A DNA stretch of 14,160 nt from Prevotella sp. CAG:1185 (GTDB lineage: Bacteria > Bacteroidota > Bacteroidia > Bacteroidales > Bacteroidaceae). The DNA lies in contig HF992557.1 in NCBI GenBank assembly GCA_000436695.1, positions 1-14,160 of the forward strand. Reading direction: 5' to 3'. The notes under the pieces were generated by a model. That model was not told the origin of the DNA, did not search any database, and saw only the letters and a list, made by a program, of their open reading frames with translations. A program made the position numbers and the translations under genes. Below, in pieces: positions 1 through 5,267 of this stretch. Every line of letters begins with the position of its first letter. Positions within the stretch are counted from its first letter, which is position 1.

Positions 1-40
1 ATGGTCAGTTGACTCTATGGGAAAATTTCTTTGAACAGTA

Positions 41-805
41 GTGATAGAAATAATGTCATGTAACGGCATGATTCTCCGTAAAAGGTTGCGCCGTCCACGT
101 ACCACTGACTCAAGGCACGGTCTTCCGACATATCCCAATCTTATAAAGGAAATGTTGCCCCTCAGACCTAACCAGCTATGGGTCAGTGACATAACGTACA
201 TAATTATTTGGACAGACGACATACACTACCGTTTCTGCTACCTTTCAATTGTACTTGATGCATATACAGAAGAGATTGTAGGATACTGTGTCGGTCCGAC
301 GCTTGAGACGGCTTATCCCATTGAAGCACTGTGCATGGCTTTGGGAAGGCTGAAGGGCATGGACGGCATCAGCCTTATACATCATTCAGACCGCGGCGTA
401 CAATACGCAAGTTCCGAATATGTCAGGCTGCTTAATAAAAATGGTATAAGTATCAGTATGACGGAGACCGGGGATCCGAAGGACAATGCACAGGCAGAGC
501 GTATTAATGGTACCATAAAGAACGAACTCCTTAAGGGTATGAGGTTCACCGACATCGGCCAGGTCAGGGAAGCCGTGGCAACGGCCGTGGACTTCTACAA
601 CAACGAAAGGCCGCACATGAGCATCAACATGATGACACCGGCACAGGCTGCTTCATGTCAGGGTGAGATATCTAAGCGTTGGAGCAGTTTTAGGACAAAG
701 GCCATAAAAAACAGACAGGAATGCTCCGATATTGGAGAAGATGGACTATCTTTGCCTTCTGTTCATGGTGTCCTTTCCGGGCTACGCCCTCCAAGGACAC
801 CATGA
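41..805 (+). CDS. IS3-family transposase OrfB, DDE catalytic domain, 5'-truncated or frameshifted
   Basis: This is the integrase-like catalytic subunit of an IS3-family transposase, which cuts and joins the element's ends. The 254 residues show the rve core: NQLWVSDITYI with catalytic D50, HHSDRGVQYAS with D117, and AQAERINGTIKNE with E153, an exact D-35-E spacing. FYNNERPH (185-192) is the usual following motif. The reading frame opens only at a GTG (41), after an in-frame TGA at 32-34. Full OrfB proteins are about 270-300 residues, so an N-terminal piece is missing. Another frame at 18-38 reads WENFFEQ, which resembles the segment expected just upstream, suggesting a frameshift near 39-41. 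OrfB is normally made by programmed frameshifting from OrfA, which would lie left of the window. The C-terminal tail ends in GLRPPRTP and is encoded by a large hairpin. Probably a non-autonomous or decayed copy. Confidence 0.88.
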   Translation: MIEIMSCNGMILRKRLRRPRTTDSRHGLPTYPNLIKEMLPLRPNQLWVSDITYIIIWTDDIHYRFCYLSIVLDAYTEEIVGYCVGPTLETAYPIEALCMALGRLKGMDGISLIHHSDRGVQYASSEYVRLLNKNGISISMTETGDPKDNAQAERINGTIKNELLKGMRFTDIGQVREAVATAVDFYNNERPHMSINMMTPAQAASCQGEISKRWSSFRTKAIKNRQECSDIGEDGLSLPSVHGVLSGLRPPRTP

Positions 806-809
806 ACAG
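759..809 (+). terminator. Large hairpin across the transposase stop codon
   Basis: The bases CTGTTCATGGTGTCCTT (759-775) are repeated exactly as the reverse complement at 793-809, a 17-bp perfect stem around a 17-base loop. The loop contains a smaller stem GGGC/GCCC (779-782 and 786-789). The stop codon TGA (803-805) lies inside the right arm. No T-run follows, so this is not a classical intrinsic terminator. It could protect the mRNA end, block read-through or shape translation of the transposase tail. The stem is seen directly; the role is inferred. Confidence 0.55.
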
Positions 810-827
810 GGATTCTGTCCCGGTAAA

Positions 828-866
828 AGTCAACTTTAATCAGTAATTAAAAGTAGAGTCAACCAA
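828..866 (+). repeat. Composite short repeat, copy 1 (AGTCAACTTTAATCAG ... AGTCAACCAA)
   Basis: AGTCAACTTTAATCAG at 828-843 is followed 13 bases later by AGTCAACCAA at 857-866. The same two-part arrangement recurs at 889-930 with a 16-base spacer and, inverted, at 1087-1128. It may be a terminal or subterminal transposase-binding array of the adjacent IS. Confidence 0.7.
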
Positions 867-888
867 TAACAGTTATAAGTTTAACCAG

Positions 889-1128
889 AGTCAACTTTAA
901 TCAGGGAATGGCTTGTTAGAAGTCAACCAATTTTAGGAAAGGACACTGCCGGAGATTTATCCACTTGCGTGACGAGTTTGATTTTCAACTCGTCACATTC
1001 TAATCCTTTGTAAATCAGATGGTTATGTGCTGATGTGACGAGTGATGAGTTTTTAACAAAAACAATTACGCTTTATATTCCTGTTTTTGGTTGACTTCAT
1101 GCAGGCTTATCCCTGATAAAGGTTGACT
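889..1128. mobile_element. 240-bp MITE-like segment with ~42-bp imperfect terminal inverted repeats
   Basis: Bases 889-930 match the reverse complement of 1087-1128 at 33 of 42 positions by my count. The outer 18 bases agree at 16 positions, the inner 12 (GAAGTCAACCAA) agree completely, and the 12-base spacer between them is poorly conserved but of identical length. A further AGGAA match lies four bases inward. The segment codes for nothing and contains a GTGACGAGTT hairpin. Its ends resemble the repeat beside the IS, so it could be an IS-derived miniature element, or two IS right ends facing each other. I could not identify a target-site duplication. Confidence 0.5.
969..996. repeat. 10-bp perfect hairpin GTGACGAGTT/AACTCGTCAC
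   Basis: GTGACGAGTT (969-978) and AACTCGTCAC (987-996) form a perfect stem with an 8-base loop inside the MITE-like segment. A third copy of GTGACGAGT lies at 1035-1043 without a partner. No T-run follows, so a terminator role is weak; a protein-binding site is possible. Confidence 0.6.
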
Positions 1129-1254
1129 ATAGCCCGGTTTGTTGCTGTCGTTGGTTTACTTTATTCGTCATTATTTATTTCTTTACTCTTTGCGTTGGCA
1201 AATGTGTAATGATTAATTTTTTAGTATTGATGTTTCGGTGAAGGTGCGTATACT

Positions 1255-1289
1255 AAAAAATTCCGGCAGATTTTTAATATCCGCCGGAA
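1255..1289 (-). terminator. Intrinsic terminator of the minus-strand sigma/OMP operon
   Basis: Read on the minus strand, TTCCGGCGGAT (1279-1289) pairs with ATCTGCCGGAA (1261-1271) through 11 base pairs including one G-U, with a 7-base loop, and runs directly into six T residues (1255-1260). It lies about 100 bases after the stop of the last operon gene. This is a textbook rho-independent terminator. Confidence 0.9.
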
Positions 1290-1389
1290 CATGAAGTATA
1301 GTTCTTTTACTAATTTATTTAATTAGGTGTGTAGCATTACAGGAAATACAATTAAATATTTCTCGTTGTCAGGTCATATCTGCTGTTTG

Positions 1390-2286
1390 TCATTTATTCT
1401 TGTTGTTTTTAAAAAATCTGATTACCTCAGGTATATTAAAGCCAATTTGGACAGATGTGTAATAAGCCTTGTCGTTTGTTACGGTCTTATACAAAGGAGT
1501 TAATGATATTGATGTTCCCAAATATATACCCATGAAACAAAAAGAATATTCAAGGTTAAGTCCGAAACGGTTAATTCTTATGGCATCAGGGACATTCGGT
1601 GCGGCACTGCCTGCTGCAGGAGAGAAGCGGTAAGCACCATTAGTGCGCACCTCTGCAGATATTCCGAGATTCATGCAAAATGAACGATAGTCATGTTGCA
1701 TAGACAGCATCAATGGTATGCGCAGTGTTCCGTAATTCATGTTGTTGCCAGACGCCTTCATGTCAAGTTGGGTGAAGTTAAGCCTGTCGCCCTGCATGCC
1801 TACTGCATAGTTCTTGTCGAAACACATGTGTACCCATGTGAGCTGAACGCCTCCAACCAGTCCTAATGTATTACTTTTGTTGAATGGCAGGGCAAATGCC
1901 CATGGCGTTATTCCTATTTCAAACGAACTGCTCTTGCGGCTGTATATGCCGTCATTTTGGGTAGAGCATATTTTATTGCCCATATAGTTGCTGCCAAACC
2001 ATATAGTCGGCAGATATGAGCGGAATTTCAGGTTCTGCAGATTTTCTGTTGGAATTAGCGGTGATCCTACATAAACCTGCTCCACCTCCTGACCGTCTAC
2101 AAATTCCATTTCGCGTGTTTTCAGAAGTTGGAATCCGTTATTGTCGTACACCTTTACAACCGTTTTGCTGTCCTGTACGTCTACAACTATTTTCTTGTCT
2201 TTCACGTTGAACGTAGTGTCGTTGGCCTCCTCGGCATATGCTGTGGCAGAGAGTATGAGTGCCGTAAATAAGAATAGCAGTTTCAT
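1390..2286 (-). CDS. Secreted outer-membrane beta-barrel protein, paralog of the neighbouring gene
   Basis: A 298-aa protein with a clear signal peptide (MKLLFLFTALILSATAYA, cleavage near 18/19). After it comes a short conserved module, DTTFNVKDKKIVV ... FVDGQEVEQVYVGSPLIP (about 24-80), then alternating polar/hydrophobic strands to the C terminus, consistent with a small outer-membrane beta-barrel of the OMP_b-brl type. The same module opens the next gene upstream (2332-3198), so the two are paralogs from a duplication; their barrels have diverged. It is the last gene of the sigma-factor operon, 45 bases after its paralog. The start ATG is well placed because the signal peptide begins at residue 1. 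Its cargo or partner is unknown; a pore, adhesion or envelope-stress role is possible but not shown. Confidence 0.75.
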   Translation of the reverse strand: MKLLFLFTALILSATAYAEEANDTTFNVKDKKIVVDVQDSKTVVKVYDNNGFQLLKTREMEFVDGQEVEQVYVGSPLIPTENLQNLKFRSYLPTIWFGSNYMGNKICSTQNDGIYSRKSSSFEIGITPWAFALPFNKSNTLGLVGGVQLTWVHMCFDKNYAVGMQGDRLNFTQLDMKASGNNMNYGTLRIPLMLSMQHDYRSFCMNLGISAEVRTNGAYRFSPAAGSAAPNVPDAIRINRFGLNLEYSFCFMGIYLGTSISLTPLYKTVTNDKAYYTSVQIGFNIPEVIRFFKNNKNK

Positions 2287-2331
2287 GACAAATGTGTTTT
2301 AGGGTTATGTGTTTTTGGTTTATTGTTTGTG

Positions 2332-3198
2332 TTATATGCGTATGCCCAGTCCGAATGATACGGGATAGCATGTAGGTGCGACGCTTGTCTTGAGCAGCGG
2401 CGTGAGAGCCGTGCGGGCATAAATCATGATACATCCGTAGCCGGCACGCAGGTCGAGGTTGAGGCCTACGGGATTCATGTTTATGTCGCCTGTCTCGGTG
2501 GTCTTGTTCTTTCCGATGAAATAGCGCGAGTGGTCGTTCCAGCGCATTTCGATAGACGGGCCTATCGCCGCGAACACATCAGCGCCTCCTGTGCGCATCT
2601 GCCATTCAAACATAATAGGGATGCGTATGAAGTTGTAGCTTATGTAGCTCTTTTTGAGTGTCTCGCCCTCAATCTGCCTCATGGATGTTATGCCGTCGGA
2701 TGTTGACAGCACGTAGTTGTCCTGAAAGTGATGATGCACCTGTCCTATCTGCAGCGCAGACGTCAGCGCCAGCGGATTGGTTATTCTGAATGCCAGACTG
2801 GTCAGCGTGAAGCCATATTCCCACGACTTAGAGTCGCGTGTGTGCATGTCAGCGTTGCCTCCCGTGCCCATCACGCTTCCGGCAAGCTGGCTGAAGCCCA
2901 TGAAGAACAGCGGATAATGGCTCCTCGGATGGTTCTTCTTGCGGTTTAGACTTTGCGGAATGAAAGGCGACGTAACATATACGCGCTCAATCTCCTGTCC
3001 GTCAACGAAGTTTGTTTCGTATGTACGCTTAAACTCCTTGCCGTCGTTGCCATATACAGATATCTTTGTGCTTCCTGCTGAATCGTTTACAACAATCTTC
3101 TTGTCGTTCACCACAAATGTAGTGTCGCTTGTTTCGGCGGCTATGCCTGTCAGAGGCAGCAGCGCCGCCAGAAGTAGTATCATTTTCATCTTAGTCAT
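2332..3198 (-). CDS. Secreted outer-membrane beta-barrel protein, paralog of the downstream gene
   Basis: A 288-aa protein with an N-terminal signal peptide (MKMILLLAALLPLTGIAA after three leading residues; ATG at 3189 is an alternative start). The mature N terminus carries DTTFVVNDKKIVV ... FVDGQEIERVYVTSPFIP, almost the same module as in its downstream paralog. The remainder has strand-like segments such as FIRIPIMFEWQM and PVGLNLDLRAGYG and ends in VSFGLGIRI, a typical barrel finish. Comparable barrels sit behind sigma/anti-sigma pairs in other Bacteroidetes, from my recollection of such operons. It begins 18 bases after the preceding gene's stop, which suggests cotranscription. Function beyond an outer-membrane barrel is not assignable. 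Confidence 0.75.
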   Translation of the reverse strand: MTKMKMILLLAALLPLTGIAAETSDTTFVVNDKKIVVNDSAGSTKISVYGNDGKEFKRTYETNFVDGQEIERVYVTSPFIPQSLNRKKNHPRSHYPLFFMGFSQLAGSVMGTGGNADMHTRDSKSWEYGFTLTSLAFRITNPLALTSALQIGQVHHHFQDNYVLSTSDGITSMRQIEGETLKKSYISYNFIRIPIMFEWQMRTGGADVFAAIGPSIEMRWNDHSRYFIGKNKTTETGDINMNPVGLNLDLRAGYGCIMIYARTALTPLLKTSVAPTCYPVSFGLGIRI

Positions 3199-3216
3199 AT
3201 TTATTGTTTTTCTTTA

Positions 3217-3849
3217 TTATGTGTAACACAGTTTCATTATGTCGTCGGGCGACAGCGCGCCCTCTATGTATATCACCGTTCCCCGGTTGGGCTTTACCTT
3301 GCTGAACAGGATGTAGCGGTTAATGCCGTTGCCCTTAGGCGGCATCATGTAGTAGCCGCTCACTATCTGTCCGTTCTCAACCACCTCGCGTATCTTCTTT
3401 GCCTTCTTTCTGTCGGCTTTCAGATAAGGCTCAATGCTTGCCCCGATGTTCTTGTAGGTAAGACTCTTGTACACCTTCAGGTTATACCCTTTAAGTTTGG
3501 CGTTGTGCATCTCAACCATCTTGCAGCCCTTGGCGTGTCCGAACCGCAGAAACACATTGTTGACGTTGAGTCCCTCTTGCGCTGTTGCGGGTGCTGCCGC
3601 CGTAAGCGCCAGCGCGGCTATGAGCAGGATGCGCCACAGCCCGTGCCGCCTTGTGCCGTTGCGGGCTCGGCATCTGCTGTTGCCTGAGCCATGGCGACAG
3701 GCGTGTCCGCCGTGGCCGAAGTATGTGTTAACCGGCAGTCTGCATGCCTCGGCGAGGCTTGCCAGGGCCGTCATAATCATTACGCACACAGCCTGAAAGG
3801 CGTTAAGGCGTGTTGCCGGCATTTGCGGGTTAAAATATATCTGTTTCAT
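3217..3849 (-). CDS. Secreted or anchored protein of unknown function with unusual N-terminal extension
   Basis: A 210-aa protein. The conserved-looking part is residues ~91-210: FLRFGHAKGCKMVEMHNAKLKGYNL and a basic helix ADRKKAKKIREVV, then a strand-rich end (RYILFSKV, TVIYIEGALSPDDIMKL). It resembles small periplasmic or outer-membrane proteins found between anti-sigma and OMP genes in Bacteroidetes, perhaps DUF6108- or DUF4252-like, but I am not certain of the family. A good signal-peptide core, WRILLIAALALTAAAPATA, lies at 72-90, not at the start. In front of it are about 70 residues with a second hydrophobic stretch (AVCVMIMTALASLA, 20-33) and an Arg/His/Gly/Cys-rich linker. I found no ATG, GTG or TTG in frame just before the signal core, so the long start is the only one visible. 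A frameshift is possible. Confidence 0.6.
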   Translation of the reverse strand: MKQIYFNPQMPATRLNAFQAVCVMIMTALASLAEACRLPVNTYFGHGGHACRHGSGNSRCRARNGTRRHGLWRILLIAALALTAAAPATAQEGLNVNNVFLRFGHAKGCKMVEMHNAKLKGYNLKVYKSLTYKNIGASIEPYLKADRKKAKKIREVVENGQIVSGYYMMPPKGNGINRYILFSKVKPNRGTVIYIEGALSPDDIMKLCYT

Positions 3850-3931
3850 ATTGCGGGTCTGTATTTTTTACATTGTTATATCTGCATATCTGTTATATCG
3901 TTTGCCGCTGTGCGGCGTCAGTGCAAAAGTG

Positions 3932-4381
3932 TCATTGGCGCATCATCTTCAGAGCGTCAAAGTTGTCATCGTTGTCAGACGAAACCATCTGCAGAGCCTT
4001 CAGGGCTTCATCCTCAACCACCTTTTTGTTGGTGTAAACCTTACCGTCTATCACGGCATAGTTGTCGTTTTGGCGCGGCAGTGATATCATCACCACGGCT
4101 ATCAGTATTGCCGCGGCCGCTGTTGCCGCTGCGTATATCCAGCCGCGTCGGTGAGACTTGCCGGCTTTGTTGACGTTTATGTCAATGGTTTCGGCAGTTT
4201 CGCCCTCATCGGCTCTCTCTTCGGCAATGTATGTAAACAAAGCCCTGTATGGCATCCATTCCTCTGGAATGTTGTTGCCCTTGTTGGTAAAATATCCGCG
4301 CAGAGCCCTTTCCTCGGCTGATGAAGTCTCACCGTCGAGATATTTGTCGAGCAACTGTTTAATATATTCTTCCTTTTTCAT
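3932..4381 (-). CDS. Anti-sigma-factor-like single-pass membrane protein
   Basis: A 149-aa protein with a soluble acidic N-terminal domain (MKKEEYIKQLLDKYLDGETS, then SAEERALRGYF), a single transmembrane helix at about 81-101 (WIYAAATAAAAILIAVVMISL) and a ~48-residue C-terminal tail ending DNFDALKMMRQ. The basic SHRR just before the helix puts the N terminus in the cytoplasm and the tail in the periplasm. The DKYLDGETSSAEE segment is typical of Bacteroidetes proteins encoded directly after ECF sigma factors, which hold the sigma factor at the membrane. It starts 29 bases after the sigma stop. No ZAS zinc motif is visible, so it would be a non-zinc type. The anti-sigma role rests on position and topology. 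Confidence 0.7.
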   Translation of the reverse strand: MKKEEYIKQLLDKYLDGETSSAEERALRGYFTNKGNNIPEEWMPYRALFTYIAEERADEGETAETIDINVNKAGKSHRRGWIYAAATAAAAILIAVVMISLPRQNDNYAVIDGKVYTNKKVVEDEALKALQMVSSDNDDNFDALKMMRQ

Positions 4382-4410
4382 TACGCAAAATATTGTTCAA
4401 AGCGTCGTTC

Positions 4411-4932
4411 TTAATCTTTTCTCTTAGCCCTTATGGCAGTAATCTTTATAAAGTCCTCACGAATCTTGCGGCGTGCCCTCGACAGATTTTGTCTTAGGTT
4501 TTCGGCCGTGCATCCCGTGATTTTCATTATCTCAGAGCTTTCGTAGCCCTCAATCTCTTTCATCTTGAACATTTGTCTTTGCAGTTCCGGCAGATGTTCA
4601 ACGATAAGTCTTATCAGGTCGGCCTCGTCCTTCACCTCAGCCCTGCGCCAGTTGTCGTCAGTCAGGCTGTCGGTAGCAGCTTTTCCGCTTTCCAGCTGGT
4701 TGTGTCTCCATTGGTCGCTGAACTTGTTGCGCAGCATGGTCATGGCCAGTGCCCTTTTGTTCTCATACCGGTCGAGCGTAGTCCGCATGCTCCAGAGCTT
4801 GAGCATCACCTCCTGTACCAGGTCCTCAGCGCTGTAGTCGTTCCCCGTAAGCTTGCGTGCAAGCCCTTTCAGCTCGTCGCGCATCGGTATTATTATGCGG
4901 TTAAATTCTTCCGGTTTCATAATTGTTTTCAT
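4411..4932 (-). CDS. RNA polymerase sigma-70 factor, ECF family
   Basis: An extracytoplasmic-function sigma factor that redirects RNA polymerase to a small set of promoters. From the ATG at 4932 it has 173 residues. Sigma region 2 spans about 10-75 (DYSAEDLVQEVMLKLW, then RALAMTMLRNKFSDQWR), and region 4 about 115-165 (LPELQRQMFKMKEIEGYES, then CTAENLRQNLSRARRKIRE), where the helix-turn-helix reads the -35 element. There is no region 1.1 or 3, as expected for ECF factors. The frame stays open to an ATG at 4965, but those 11 extra residues are not sigma-like; ATG 4920 (MKPEEFN) is another possible start. It heads the five-gene operon with its anti-sigma-like partner directly downstream, and likely autoregulates it. 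The signal it responds to is unknown. Confidence 0.9.
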   Translation of the reverse strand: MKTIMKPEEFNRIIIPMRDELKGLARKLTGNDYSAEDLVQEVMLKLWSMRTTLDRYENKRALAMTMLRNKFSDQWRHNQLESGKAATDSLTDDNWRRAEVKDEADLIRLIVEHLPELQRQMFKMKEIEGYESSEIMKITGCTAENLRQNLSRARRKIREDFIKITAIRAKRKD

Positions 4933-5142
4933 AAAGGTAACGTATGAGGCTGAAAAACGTGACATCGAAAAGAGAATTTTTTTTCAGATTTTTTTCTTCG
5001 CTACATCAAATCATGATTTTGCCATCCATGTCTGCAGCCTATTTTTATACGTTTCGTCTATGTCTGCCGTGCCTTTGTTTACGAGACATACAGAGTTGTG
5101 GCGTTTTCTCTTTTTATTTAATAATTGTGAAAACAGATATGC

Positions 5143-5150
5143 CAAATATA
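5143..5150 (-). promoter_or_regulatory. Putative -7 box of the sigma-factor operon promoter (TATATTTG)
   Basis: The minus strand reads TATATTTG, a full match to the Bacteroidetes primary-sigma -7 consensus TAnnTTTG. Transcription would begin near 5136 and leave a ~200-base leader before the sigma start. The -33 region shows only a weak TTTA. An additional ECF-type promoter could exist but I cannot recognise one. Confidence 0.4.
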
Positions 5151-5207
5151 AAAAACAATAAATGTTAAACACTCATGAAAATGCCGTTATTTCTCGCCGT
5201 TAATGAT

Positions 5208-5215
5208 TACCTTTG
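5208..5215 (+). promoter_or_regulatory. Putative -7 box of the activase/TetR operon promoter (TACCTTTG)
   Basis: TACCTTTG matches the Bacteroidetes -7 consensus TAnnTTTG. A T-rich stretch (TTATTTC, near 5187-5193) sits at about the right distance for a -33 element. Transcription would start near 5222, about 45 bases before the activase ATG. Confidence 0.55.
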
Positions 5216-5218
5216 CAT

Positions 5219-5234
5219 CTGACAATAGTGTCAG
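5219..5234. promoter_or_regulatory. 16-bp palindrome at the activase transcription start, possible TetR operator
   Basis: CTGACAATAGTGTCAG has perfect 6-bp arms around a 4-base centre. It begins four bases after the putative -7 box and covers the expected start of transcription, where a bound repressor would block the promoter. The second gene of the operon encodes a TetR regulator, making autoregulation the simplest reading. It could also be a small hairpin in the leader RNA. Confidence 0.45.
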
Positions 5235-5267
5235 ACCTTTTTGTCAAGGCTACATTTTCAAGATATT

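Larger units (their letters stand above)
1..842 (+). mobile_element. IS3-family insertion sequence, 3' portion (left end outside the window)
   Basis: The stretch carries the catalytic half of an IS3-type transposase running off the left window edge. The right boundary is uncertain. IS3-family ends usually finish in CA, and the sequence AGTCAACTTTAATCAG at 828-843 offers a TCA at 840-842, but the same 16 bases recur at 889-904, so the true end could lie further right. Without the left end I cannot match terminal repeats or find a target-site duplication. The transposase call is solid; the boundary is a guess. Confidence 0.5.
810..1254. other. Gene-free repeat-rich region downstream of the transposase
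   Basis: No convincing gene lies between the transposase and the terminator of the minus-strand operon. The first 320 bases hold repeated AGTCAAC-type motifs in both orientations and a GTGACGAGTT hairpin, listed separately. From about 1130 to 1254 the sequence is AT-rich and I see only one arm of a 13-bp inverted repeat (1215-1227). Confidence 0.7.
4933..5267. promoter_or_regulatory. Divergent intergenic region between sigma operon and activase operon
   Basis: About 335 bases separate the two divergent start codons. It is AT-rich, with two T-runs on the plus strand near 4979-4986 and 4991-4997. Two TAnnTTTG boxes, one on each strand, are listed separately. I see no additional gene; short open frames here lack any recognisable content. 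Confidence 0.6.

Noticed and set aside
828..1128. Repeats considered as a CRISPR array
   Set aside because: The repeats are short, alternate between two sequences, and occur in both orientations with spacers of 12-16 bases; no cas genes are present.
3904..3916. GCCGC/GCGGC hairpin between the anti-sigma-like gene and the next gene, as a terminator
   Set aside because: Only a 5-bp stem without a T-run on the minus strand, so it is unlikely to stop transcription of the operon.
3691..4173. 160-residue plus-strand open frame
   Set aside because: Crosses two minus-strand genes and their gap, with His/Cys/Ser-rich low-quality content and no domain.
5241..5267. TTG start giving nine extra residues to the activase
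   Set aside because: The added residues are not part of the ATPase fold, and the ATG at 5268 begins just before the GIDIGSTT loop, as in the family.
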